Source: Candidatus Bartonella washoeensis Sb944nv (GTDB lineage Bacteria > Pseudomonadota > Alphaproteobacteria > Rhizobiales > Rhizobiaceae). Taken from it: a DNA stretch of 37,192 nucleotides. Each line of letters begins with the position of its first letter. The stretch's first letter is position 1. The DNA lies in contig NZ_JH725022.1 of assembly GCF_000278135.1 (NCBI RefSeq), positions 549,011 through 586,202 on the forward strand, in the 5' to 3' direction. The notes under the pieces are model-generated. The model was not told the DNA's origin. It saw nothing but the letters and a program-made list of their open reading frames with translations, and did not search any database. The position numbers and the translations under genes are program-made. Below are positions 7,314 through 16,178 of the stretch, piece after piece.

Positions 7314-9674
7314 TTACTTATTTTCATTTGTCTTATTACGGAATTGTTTTCTATTTGCAGCAAGCACTGCAAGAGCTGTCATATTGACAACTCCCCGCGA
7401 AGTTACCGAAGGCGTTAGTATATGTACAGGACGTGAAGCTCCGATTAAAATAGGACCTACATGAAGTGCATTAGTGAGATTTTTCACGATGTTGAGTGTA
7501 ATATTAGCTGCATCAAGCGTTGGAAAGACAAGTAGATTAGCTTCACCTTTTAAACGTGAATCCGGAAAAACACGATCACGAAAAATTTTAGACAGTGCGG
7601 CATCACCGTGCATTTCCCCATCAGCTTCTAAATTGGGGTATAATTCGGCAAGAATTTCAGTTGCGCGGCGCATTTTCTGCGCACTTTCTGTGTTTTTGGA
7701 GCCAAAGTTTGAGTGTGACAATAATGCTGCTTTTGGTGTTATACCAAATGCTTCAATTTCTTGAGCTGCTAGCACCGTCATTTCTGCTATTTCTTCTGCA
7801 GAAGGATCTTCATTGACGTAAGTATCCGTTAGAAAAAGTGTACGACGTGGAGAGATAAGCAAACTAACACAAGAAAAATGACTAACATTGGGATCAAGTC
7901 CAATAATTTGTTCAATCAATTCAAGATTACGCTCAAAACGCCCTTCTAAGCCGCAAATCATTGCATCAGCTTCTTCACGCATTACTGCTAGGGCAGCAAT
8001 AGTCGTTGTTGATGTTCTCACGATTGTTTTTGCGACTTCGGGTGAGACACCACGCCTTCCTGTGTAACGAAGAAATAAGTTAACGTAATCACGAAAACGT
8101 GGATCATCTTCTGGATTTGTAAGCTCAAAATCTATACCGGGACGAATTCTTAAACCGAAGCGTTTTAATCTTGCCTCCACTACATGTGGACGGCCAATGA
8201 GGAGTGGTATTGCAGTTTGCTCTTCAAGAACAATTTGTGCTGCACGAAGCACGCGTTCGTCTTCACCATTAGCATAAATCACGCGTTTACGTTTGGCTGT
8301 TTTTGCTGCTGCAAAAACAGGTTTCATTGTTAAGCCAGAACGAAATACAAATCGATTAAGGATATCATGATAGGCTTCCATATCCTCAATCGGCCGAAGT
8401 GCAACACCAGTTTCCATCGCTGCCTTAGCAACAGCAGGAGCTATACGTAGTATTAAGCGTGGATCAAAGGGAGAGGGGATCAGATAGTCTGGCCCAAAAC
8501 TAGGGGGAGTTTTTGAATATGCACGTGCTGCAATATCTGAAGATTCTTCACGGGCGAGGGCAGAAATAGCATAAACTGCTGCTATTTTCATTTCTTCATT
8601 GATTGCAGTGGCACCTACATCTAAAGCACCACGGAAGATATAAGGGAAACAAAGGACATTATTAACCTGATTGGGGTAATCTGAGCGACCTGTGCAGATC
8701 ATAGCATCTGGTCGTATGGAGCGTGCTTCTTCTGGCATAATTTCTGGCGTTGGATTAGCGAGTGCTAAAATTAATGGATTTGAAGCCATTTTTTTAAGAT
8801 ATTCCGGTTTCAAAACACCACCCGCTGAAACACCTAGAAAAATATCCGCATTATCAATAATCTCAGATAAAGTTCGCGCATCAGTTTTTTGTGCATAATT
8901 ACTTTTCCAACGGTCCATAAGTGTTTTACGACCTTCATAAACAACACCTTCTAAGTCGCTAAGCCAAATGTTTTCAACTTTCGCTCCAAGACGGACTAAA
9001 AGATTAAGACAAGCGAGGGCTGCGGCACCTGCGCCCGAGGTAACTATTTTTGCATTTTCAATTTTTTTTCCTGCAAGATTTAATGCGTTTAATACGGCCG
9101 CAGAAACAATAATGGCAGTTCCATGCTGGTCATCATGGAAAACTGGAATATTCATTTCAGAACGAAGTTTTTCTTCAATTTCAAAGCATTCAGGAGCTTT
9201 AATATCTTCAAGATTAATGCCACCAAATGTAGGTTCTAAGGCAGATACAGTTTTGATCATTTGCTCAATATTGGGCGCATCAAGTTCAATATCAAAAACA
9301 TCAATATTGGCAAATTTTTTGAATAAAACGGCTTTTCCTTCCATAACCGGCTTGGAAGCGAGTGGACCAATGTTTCCTAATCCAAGAACAGCAGTTCCAT
9401 TTGATATAACGGCGACTAAATTAGAACGAGAAGTATATTGGGCAGCAAGATTGGGGTCTTTATGAATTGCAAGACATGGAGCAGCAACACCTGGAGAATA
9501 AGCAAGAGCTAGATCACGTTGATTATCGAGAGGTGTTGTCGCTTGGATTTCTAATTTTCCAGGCTTTGGATGCTGGTGATAAAAAAGTGCAGCACTGTCA
9601 AGTTCAGTTTTTTGTGAACTGAAATTACTCTTTTCTTCTGTAGACATTTTTGCGATATCCAAGTTAGTGTACAT
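7314..9674 (-). CDS. maeB: NADP-dependent malic enzyme (MaeB type, with phosphotransacetylase-like domain)
   Basis: The enzyme oxidatively decarboxylates malate to pyruvate, making NADPH. At 786 residues it has the long MaeB layout. The malic domain spans about residues 30-190, with AYSPGVAAP, GKAVLFKKFA and DDQHGTA. An NADP fold follows, with TSGAGAAALA near residue 213. A phosphate acetyl/butyryl-transferase-like domain runs from about 440 to the end. In this class the C-terminal domain is regarded as regulatory (acetyl-CoA binding) or structural rather than a working transacetylase. The ATG at 9674 is given; an in-frame ATG at 9647 (MSTEEKSNF) is possible, and neither has a strong ribosome site. 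It is flanked by non-coding DNA and is probably monocistronic. Confidence 0.96.
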   Translation of the reverse strand: MYTNLDIAKMSTEEKSNFSSQKTELDSAALFYHQHPKPGKLEIQATTPLDNQRDLALAYSPGVAAPCLAIHKDPNLAAQYTSRSNLVAVISNGTAVLGLGNIGPLASKPVMEGKAVLFKKFANIDVFDIELDAPNIEQMIKTVSALEPTFGGINLEDIKAPECFEIEEKLRSEMNIPVFHDDQHGTAIIVSAAVLNALNLAGKKIENAKIVTSGAGAAALACLNLLVRLGAKVENIWLSDLEGVVYEGRKTLMDRWKSNYAQKTDARTLSEIIDNADIFLGVSAGGVLKPEYLKKMASNPLILALANPTPEIMPEEARSIRPDAMICTGRSDYPNQVNNVLCFPYIFRGALDVGATAINEEMKIAAVYAISALAREESSDIAARAYSKTPPSFGPDYLIPSPFDPRLILRIAPAVAKAAMETGVALRPIEDMEAYHDILNRFVFRSGLTMKPVFAAAKTAKRKRVIYANGEDERVLRAAQIVLEEQTAIPLLIGRPHVVEARLKRFGLRIRPGIDFELTNPEDDPRFRDYVNLFLRYTGRRGVSPEVAKTIVRTSTTTIAALAVMREEADAMICGLEGRFERNLELIEQIIGLDPNVSHFSCVSLLISPRRTLFLTDTYVNEDPSAEEIAEMTVLAAQEIEAFGITPKAALLSHSNFGSKNTESAQKMRRATEILAELYPNLEADGEMHGDAALSKIFRDRVFPDSRLKGEANLLVFPTLDAANITLNIVKNLTNALHVGPILIGASRPVHILTPSVTSRGVVNMTALAVLAANRKQFRNKTNENK

Positions 9675-9771
9675 GTCTTATAGTGTTTTCATCTACGATG
9701 AGATTTTATCCATTGAGGTCATAGCTTCTTTGAATACAAAAACGCATAGACATAAGCAAATTCTTCTGATT

Positions 9772-9800
9772 ATCATCAAATGAGTTTGATGGTTTTTTTT
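9772..9800 (+). terminator. Orphan rho-independent terminator
   Basis: CATCAAA (9774-9780) and TTTGATG (9785-9791) enclose loop TGAG. Two more outer pairs (one G-U) extend the stem, and eight T residues follow (9793-9800). The T run is on the plus strand only, so it ends plus-strand transcription. No plus-strand gene precedes it: to its left is the start of minus-strand maeB, 98 bases away. Confidence 0.65.
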
Positions 9801-10420
9801 GCTTGCGCTAGTTAATAAGTCTATTGACATTGGCACTATTATTTTTCTTTCTTCAGCAAAAACTTGCAGAAATCGATCAGTTTACAAAAAACAGATAAAA
9901 ATATTACTGACCAATACATTAAGCAAGCAGTTATTTCTTTTGCAATGCGCGGGAGAAAGGATATGAGAAGAACAGAAGGTTTCATTATTTAAATTAACAT
10001 GATTTTCATAAGCATATGCCTTATTTACTGTTTTATAAGTTGAATGTAGGACTTACAAACCAATATCTGCGAATTTTAAGGTATTCGTATACTTTTTAAA
10101 AGAGGCTGGCAAGCTGAATAATAGAAATAATGTTGTTTATTATTGAATAGAGTTAAAAGTTAACTTCTTTTGGGCTGGAGTTGTGTTCAATTTTGTAAAA
10201 TACGCTAATAAAACGAAATTTGATACTGATGAAATAAGCTATGACCAATATGTGTATTTCAATGAATGAAGGTTTAAATGAGAAATCTGTGAGTAGACAT
10301 TTTATACATCAAACTAGTTTTTTATAGCCTGTAATATATGCAAAGTGAAGCAGAAAAGGGGGACTGGTGATAGAAAGTGATATTCATCCTATCGAAGTGT
10401 GTGCTGTTTGGTGATTGATT

Positions 10421-10457
10421 ATGCTATTTTAAATATGACTATTGCTTAAAATAGCAT
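10421..10457. repeat. 12-bp perfect inverted repeat
   Basis: ATGCTATTTTAA (10421-10432) and TTAAAATAGCAT (10446-10457) are exact inverted copies separated by 13 bases. No T run follows on either strand, so it is not a standard terminator. It lies about 140 bases beyond the stop of the GPR-like gene. Its function is unknown. Confidence 0.55.
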
Positions 10458-10554
10458 AGAAAACCAAATGCTAACTGCTTATAACCTTTAATGCGCAATG
10501 CTAGATTTGTAAAAAACGCATTATATGGATGATAAGCGATGAAAAAAACAGGAG

Positions 10555-10594
10555 AAAGAAAAGTGGGAAAAACGCTCTTTTCCCACTTTTCTTT
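10555..10594 (-). terminator. Rho-independent terminator of the GPR-like gene
   Basis: A 17-bp perfect stem, AAAGAAAAGTGGGAAAA (10555-10571) with its inverse at 10578-10594, has a six-base loop. It starts five bases after the stop codon at 10599. Short T-rich flanks lie on both sides, so it may work in both directions. Confidence 0.85.
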
Positions 10595-10598
10595 TTCT

Positions 10599-13500
10599 CT
10601 ATTGGATGCGGTCACTTGCATGAGCAAGCAGAGTGTAAACTTTTCCAGTATCTGATATCAGATATTTTCGAACTGATTTGGAAGAACCAGAACTGCGAGA
10701 TATATCGCGTAATAGTTTTTCAAAATCTGTGATATACTGATTAACTGAATTTTTAAAATTAACATCGCTCATATACTTTTTCTTGACTGTTTCAAATATC
10801 GCTTTCCCATTTAAAGTATAAAGACGTTCTATCACGATGTTTTTTTGTCCACGCCGGTAATTATCCCATAGCTCAACGATAGCATTATGGTTAATGGCTC
10901 GTACTATACCAGCTGCTAATGAATTAAGCGATTCATTTACAGGACGCGGTTTTGTTTGTACTGGTGCAAAAACAGTATCATCAGGCATCTTCTCATACAA
11001 AGTCTCTTCGCGTGAAGCTCTTTCTAAGAGACTTGATACCCATTTATTTTGCCTTTTTTTACTTTGGTCTTGTTGCAAAATAGGTTTAGGCGGCACTATC
11101 TTCTTGATGATTTCAGGAGAGATATTATCACTTCTGTTAAGTGGTGTTGATGTAGGAATTGCTGATATTAATTTGTCGTTTGCATTACTTTGATTGTTTT
11201 TTTGTATAACACTTACCAAATCCTTTAATGCTGTAATTTGTTCATTCAGAGCAGAGCGGATTGTTTGCGTTGTTTCTTTTGTCTTTTCTGGCAACTTGTG
11301 AACGTTTTCATTAATATCATTATTAATTTTTGAAAGTTCTAAGCGAATTTCATGAGCTGAGCGACGTATATCTTCTGCTGCTCCTGAAAAACGTGAGGAT
11401 GCTTCATTAATAAGTTGGTTAAGTGATTGTTGGAGTGAGTGTGTGGAATTACGTGCATTTTCATCAGTGCGTTCAAATGCTAAACTGAGAACATTTTCAT
11501 AATGTTCGATCAGTTTATTGATTTCATTAGACTTTGAAACAAGAGCATTGCTTAATGCAGAGAGCGTGTTGTGTTTTTCCTCAAGTGTTGCACTGAGTGA
11601 ATTTTCAGACTGTTCGAGAACGTGAATGGTTTGAGAGAGCGTTTTAGCATGTTCACCAAAACTGTTTGTTATCTGACTAATTCTTTCAAATGTGTTTTGT
11701 GAGAGTCCTTGTAAAGCCTCCACATTATTATTGAGCACTTGATTTGAGGCGGATAAATGTTCTGCCACTTGCTGGGTGTTGCGGAAAAAATTATTCGCAG
11801 TTTCACTAAACTGACCATCAATATTTTGAACTGCTGATAATAAAACATTACTGTTTTCGTGGAAGCTATAAATTGATTGATTCAATTGCGTAATGATGGA
11901 TGAAACATTATTGACGAGATCCTCCTTCATAGCAGTTACAGTTTGAAGTGTTTCAGAGTTGGTTTGTGTCAAGCTCTTCACTAAAGATTCATTTTGTGCA
12001 TAAATTCTTTGTTCAGCGTCTTGTGTTGAGAGAGAAAGCTGTTCACTGATATGCTGTGTTAAATTACCAATTGAATCGGTTGTATTCTGCGCAGCTTGAT
12101 TTAAATAATTTGTCAATTCTGTGAGTTTTCCAACGTGTCCTGAAATTTGAGTAGCTGTCTGACTTCTTGCTTCTTCCAAACGATTGCTTACGTCAGAAAG
12201 TTGATCTCCTAGATTATTTTTAAGATTCTGCATAGAATGGTGAAGAACATTGCAGCGTTCACTGAGTACTTCTTCAATCGCTGTCGCTGAAGTGTGGATT
12301 GTTTGATTTAACAATGTTTGTGCATTATGGCTTGCTGTGGTGAAGGCTTCCACAGTATGAGCTGTCTTCTCAGACAGAACGGAAAGAACTTTTTCACTTG
12401 TCTCATAAACTGTTTTTTTAACGTTTGATACAAGACGATTGCCAGACTCCGAGAGAATATTCTCTGCTTTTTCAGCAACATTAGCAACAGATGAAATTAT
12501 CTGTTCACCCGTAGAAGAAAATACATCAGAGGCTTTTATAATTTTATCATGCAAGTTGCCTGTAACTGTATTAACGGAATCCTCTAATGTGAGACGTATA
12601 TTATCGACGCTTGTTTCTAATGCTTGTTGAATTGCTTGGCTTTGTTCATTATTAAGGATGATAGATGTTTGTAATATATCAGAGCGTTCTCCGAAAGCAG
12701 ATGTTTGTGTCTCGATAGTTTCACATACTTGATCAATTTTTTCGGATAATGTTTCTTCTAGCGTGGCGGCACGTTCAAAAATTTTGCGTGCACGAACTTC
12801 TAGGTTTGTATCAAACGACTCCATGTGTGTTTCAAGAGCTTCAAAGAATTTACCGTTAGATTGAGAAAGAGTATTTTTTAGAATTTCAGTATGGCCTTCG
12901 AGGTTTTTTATATGACCTTGAACAGTTTCAGTAATGTTCTTGTTATTGGTAACAATTGCGTTCTCAACTAAATCTATCTGTTGTTTTAACGCGACATCAA
13001 CACGTATATCGCTTTTTGCGATGAGATTATGGATTGTTTCCATCCGTTGTTCGAGTGTGCGTGCCTGATCTGCAAGAACTTCGTTAAGAGAAAAACTATT
13101 AATAGCCAAAGAGTCACGCAAAGCATCAGCACGTATATCAATATTCCTAGCTTGTGCTTCTAAAGCATCTTTAGTTGTATTGCAGCTTTGTGTAATAACT
13201 TCTTGTAGCCTTTCGGTGCACTGCGCTATATTTTCCATATGGGTTTCAGCATGCTGATCAATGATTTGAACATTATTCTTCAAAACCTTTTCAATACTTG
13301 AAGCATTTTGAGCTAAGACATCAATCTGATTTTTTAATGTATCAGCGATTTTATTCTTTTCGCTGTCGAGCATATCTGCCATCATATCTCTTTGATCGGA
13401 AAGTTGTAATTTGAAATCCTGCGAGCGTTCTCGTATGATATCGACAATTGCGTTATCAACATTTTTAATCTCTTCTCTCAGCGTTTCTTTGCTTTTGTCA

Positions 13501-15158
13501 ATTGCAGAAAGAATATTATCGTGTCCGCTTGTGAAAGCGTTAGTAATATCAGTTGTTCTTTCTTTGAGACTTGCATTGATTTGCGAGGCGTGTGATTCTA
13601 AAAATTCACCAAGCTTTTCAGCATTATCTTCTAGAGTTTGAGTGCGAGCAATGAAGGATTCGATTATAGAATCACTGTGTTCTTTAAGAGAGAGATCAAC
13701 AGTTGCTAAACGATTTTCAAAGGCTTCAATTGCTTCTGAAGTTACATTATCAAATTTAGAAGAGAGTTTATATGCCTGCTCATCGAGCTGCATGATTTTC
13801 TCATCAAAATTCTGTAAAGATTGATTATTGCGATCAACAATAACTTCATCTAGTGTTCTCAATTTTTCATCAATATTGTGCAGAGTCTGATCTGTTGCTG
13901 CTTGTATATGCGTTGCAATTTTAGCGATATGCATTTCAGCTTTAGAAGCTGCTTCATTAAAGGTTTTCTCTATTTGTTTTTCATTATTATCAAAACGTTC
14001 TGAGAAACCATCAAAATTTTTCCCTAATTCATGGAAAAACTCTGTGTTTTTTTGCTGAATCTGTGTCGTGGTTTCGTTAAACTTTTCAGCAAGCTGACTT
14101 GTTACGCCGTCGCCAGCACAGGAAAGTTTTGCAACAAGCTCTTCCCCTTGTTTTTGTAACGTCTGGGAAAGAGTTTGCGCAAGCTTTTCAACATTGGTTA
14201 CAATTTTAGAGGTAACCAAACCAAATTCATCACTCAGTTGTTCCTGTGTTCCTTTAATTGTTGACTGTACGCGATCAGCATGATTCAAAATGGCTATGCG
14301 TTCATTGCTTAATTCTTTGATTAACGTATGAATGCGCGATTCGTTTTCAGCATAGGCTTGTTCTAGATTATGAACCTCACCTTGTATAATAGCTTCAAGC
14401 TCAACAGCACGTCCAAGGGTACGTTCAATTCCCTCGTTCATTGCTGCTACTTCATCACGAATGGTCTGTCCTATAGCAACAGCTTGTTTTTCAGATATAT
14501 GCGGTTCGCTGAGACGCTGTGCAGCATTTGTCATAAGAACGGCAATATTGTGCAATTCATTTGAACGTTTTGTGAGTTGAGCAAACCCCCAAGACATAAG
14601 GATAGGAATTATTGTTCCAGTTGCTACAGCCAATCCAGTTGGAGATGTAAAAAAGGTAATAATATTTGTTAAGGAACCAAGCCCGGCAGGAGCCAGTTTA
14701 TGAGCAATAAAAGCACCTCCTGCTGCCCATAGAGCACTAAGAGCTGTTGTACACAAATAGATTCGAGATACAGAGCTCTGCTTTAATGTTTGAAAATTTA
14801 AAGGAGTTGTTAGATCATCATTAGCGGGGAGAGGTTGTGCAGACAACAATGTTTTGTTTACAGTTCCACCCGAAAGCTCACGTGTAGGTTTGGGGGCAAA
14901 AAGCTGTTCAACAACGGATTCATCGACAACAGTGTTATCATGAATATTCGGTACGAGAATTGAAGCGCCATTTTCAGCGAAAATCTCTTCTTCTGCCATT
15001 GCAATTTTTTGAATCAAATCATCTACATTCACGACATTTTCGAAATTATTGGATGATATCGTTTCAATTCTGGCATCATCAAAGTTGAAGTTCATAGCTT
15101 TTGTGAGGGCTTCTTCAACTCCAACTTCAAATGTTTGTAATTTGGTCCTGCGTGCCAT
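10599..15158 (-). CDS. Giant coiled-coil membrane protein, growth pole ring (GPR/RgsE) type
   Basis: This 1519-residue protein has a charged N-terminal cytosolic segment and two hydrophobic helices (about residues 131-153 and 171-194). A very long run of Ala/Glu/Ser/Thr/Gln/Asn-rich helix without prolines covers about 200-1340. A conserved-looking C-terminal domain covers about 1400-1519 (ELWDNYRRGQ, KAIFETVKKKYMSD). The early coiled-coil text (SAMNEGIERTLGRAVELE-like; here AAMNEGIERTLGRAVELE) matches rhizobial proteins often labelled kinesin-like or apolipoprotein-like. These include Agrobacterium GPR and Sinorhizobium RgsE, which organise polar growth. It is clearly shorter than the Agrobacterium protein (about 2100 residues, from memory). 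The ATG at 15158 follows GAGGAG closely. It is flanked by a long upstream gap and a strong terminator, so it is probably its own unit. Confidence 0.8.
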   Translation of the reverse strand: MARRTKLQTFEVGVEEALTKAMNFNFDDARIETISSNNFENVVNVDDLIQKIAMAEEEIFAENGASILVPNIHDNTVVDESVVEQLFAPKPTRELSGGTVNKTLLSAQPLPANDDLTTPLNFQTLKQSSVSRIYLCTTALSALWAAGGAFIAHKLAPAGLGSLTNIITFFTSPTGLAVATGTIIPILMSWGFAQLTKRSNELHNIAVLMTNAAQRLSEPHISEKQAVAIGQTIRDEVAAMNEGIERTLGRAVELEAIIQGEVHNLEQAYAENESRIHTLIKELSNERIAILNHADRVQSTIKGTQEQLSDEFGLVTSKIVTNVEKLAQTLSQTLQKQGEELVAKLSCAGDGVTSQLAEKFNETTTQIQQKNTEFFHELGKNFDGFSERFDNNEKQIEKTFNEAASKAEMHIAKIATHIQAATDQTLHNIDEKLRTLDEVIVDRNNQSLQNFDEKIMQLDEQAYKLSSKFDNVTSEAIEAFENRLATVDLSLKEHSDSIIESFIARTQTLEDNAEKLGEFLESHASQINASLKERTTDITNAFTSGHDNILSAIDKSKETLREEIKNVDNAIVDIIRERSQDFKLQLSDQRDMMADMLDSEKNKIADTLKNQIDVLAQNASSIEKVLKNNVQIIDQHAETHMENIAQCTERLQEVITQSCNTTKDALEAQARNIDIRADALRDSLAINSFSLNEVLADQARTLEQRMETIHNLIAKSDIRVDVALKQQIDLVENAIVTNNKNITETVQGHIKNLEGHTEILKNTLSQSNGKFFEALETHMESFDTNLEVRARKIFERAATLEETLSEKIDQVCETIETQTSAFGERSDILQTSIILNNEQSQAIQQALETSVDNIRLTLEDSVNTVTGNLHDKIIKASDVFSSTGEQIISSVANVAEKAENILSESGNRLVSNVKKTVYETSEKVLSVLSEKTAHTVEAFTTASHNAQTLLNQTIHTSATAIEEVLSERCNVLHHSMQNLKNNLGDQLSDVSNRLEEARSQTATQISGHVGKLTELTNYLNQAAQNTTDSIGNLTQHISEQLSLSTQDAEQRIYAQNESLVKSLTQTNSETLQTVTAMKEDLVNNVSSIITQLNQSIYSFHENSNVLLSAVQNIDGQFSETANNFFRNTQQVAEHLSASNQVLNNNVEALQGLSQNTFERISQITNSFGEHAKTLSQTIHVLEQSENSLSATLEEKHNTLSALSNALVSKSNEINKLIEHYENVLSLAFERTDENARNSTHSLQQSLNQLINEASSRFSGAAEDIRRSAHEIRLELSKINNDINENVHKLPEKTKETTQTIRSALNEQITALKDLVSVIQKNNQSNANDKLISAIPTSTPLNRSDNISPEIIKKIVPPKPILQQDQSKKRQNKWVSSLLERASREETLYEKMPDDTVFAPVQTKPRPVNESLNSLAAGIVRAINHNAIVELWDNYRRGQKNIVIERLYTLNGKAIFETVKKKYMSDVNFKNSVNQYITDFEKLLRDISRSSGSSKSVRKYLISDTGKVYTLLAHASDRIQ

Positions 15159-15884
15159 ACTCTCCTCGTACTCTTACAGATGGAAAAGGGATACGTCCTC
15201 CTCTAGATAATTCCAGTATACTAACCGTTAATTATTTAGAAAGGAATATGTTCGGGGCAAAATTTTGAAAACTTATCAAGATAAAGTTAATGCAGCTTCT
15301 TTATTGTATTTTAAAATGATATAAAATACAATAAAAACAAATTATTATTGGATTATACCCAGAATAAAAATATTGTTTACAACTCTAGCTTATAGATAGC
15401 ATTATGAGACTGCTGTATTTGAAATAAGAGCAATTTGATAACAGTTATGCACAGTGTTTTTAAGAGATCTGTGGTGTGCCAATGCGTTTATGTATGTGCA
15501 GCTTGTTATCTTCTTATTGCTGACACAGTGATTAATGATGCTATTGCCATACCTAAGATTTTGAATGAGAGAAATTGGCCATTGTAATCTCTTAAAAATG
15601 CATATGGTTCGAAATATATCATATCTGTATTTTTTGCGGTTCAAAATATAAATATATTGGGCACAAAGTGAAAGGAAAGCTTTATACAAGTAATTCACAA
15701 AAAGTAATGGTGAAAAAGTTTTCATATTTTGTGACTGGTTTTTAATTGCTATAGAGTACTTTTTCTCAATATTTTAAGTTATCTTTTGCTAAATTTTAAA
15801 GCTCCTACGTTGACAATTTGATATTTTTCAGTCGATATGCATGCACGAATATTTTATGCAATTCGAAATGAAGGTGTAATAATA
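15159..15884. other. Intergenic region between the GPR-like gene and hfq
   Basis: About 725 bases separate the divergent GPR-like gene and hfq, so both promoters should be here. It holds a 13-bp inverted repeat at 15301-15334. A 107-codon minus-strand frame (15402-15725) has no ribosome site and no family resemblance and is not called. No RNA gene was recognised. Confidence 0.5.
15301..15334. repeat. 13-bp perfect AT-rich inverted repeat upstream of the GPR-like gene
   Basis: TTATTGTATTTTA (15301-15313) and TAAAATACAATAA (15322-15334) are exact inverted copies with an eight-base spacer. It lies 143 bases before the start of the GPR-like gene. It could be an operator or a cruciform-forming site. 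No T run makes it a clear terminator. Confidence 0.5.
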
Positions 15885-16124
15885 ATGGCAGAACGATCAC
15901 AACACCTGCAAGATGTATTTTTAAATACTGTGCGCAAGCAAAAAATTTCTCTTACAATTTTTCTTGTAAATGGCGTTAAACTCACAGGTATTGTAACCTC
16001 ATTTGATAATTTTTGTGTCCTTTTACGTCGTGATGGACATGCGCAATTGGTTTATAAGCATGCTATTTCTACAATTATGCCGGGACAACCTGTACAGATG
16101 TTTGAAGGTGAAGGCTCTGAATAA
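15885..16124 (+). CDS. hfq: RNA chaperone Hfq
   Basis: Hfq forms a hexameric Sm-type ring that pairs small RNAs with mRNAs. The 79-residue protein shows both Sm motifs: the first around [20 protein letters not shown], the second as the YKHAIST motif. It has little C-terminal tail, as in other alphaproteobacteria. The open frame extends upstream to an ATG at 15837, but the ATG at 15885 gives the standard MAERSQ N-terminus and is preceded by AAGGTG at eight bases. hflX follows 54 bases downstream on the same strand, the usual hfq-hflX pairing, so they are probably cotranscribed. Confidence 0.98.
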   Translation: MAERSQHLQDVFLNTVRKQKISLTIFLVNGVKLTGIVTSFDNFCVLLRRDGHAQLVYKHAISTIMPGQPVQMFEGEGSE

Positions 16125-16178
16125 ACAGGCTATTTTGCTATAGATCTCTTATCCCATTTTAAAAGTACTTAAACTGCT

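Larger units (their letters stand above)
9675..10598. other. Large intergenic region between maeB and the GPR-like gene
   Basis: About 920 bases carry no supported gene. They contain an orphan plus-strand terminator (9772-9800), a 12-bp inverted repeat (10421-10457) and the terminator of the GPR-like gene (10555-10594). A nine-codon frame at 9963-9992 follows GAGAAAGGAT and could be a leader peptide, but nothing downstream supports that. The remainder is AT-rich sequence with no recognised protein relic. Confidence 0.55.

Noticed and set aside
8968-9465. 165-codon plus-strand frame inside maeB
   Set aside because: It is the antisense of well-conserved malic enzyme codons; its length follows from maeB codon use, and no start signal is seen.
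10439-10627. 62-codon minus-strand frame across the GPR terminator
   Set aside because: It runs through the strong terminator stem and overlaps the end of the GPR-like gene; no coding signal.
10599-15158. Kinesin or apolipoprotein function for the giant protein
   Set aside because: No motor-domain P-loop is present; such labels come from low-complexity coiled-coil similarity. The TM pair and terminal domains fit the GPR family better.
15402-15725. 107-codon minus-strand open frame in the GPR-hfq gap
   Set aside because: It has no ribosome site, no recognisable family and a composition expected from AT-rich non-coding DNA.
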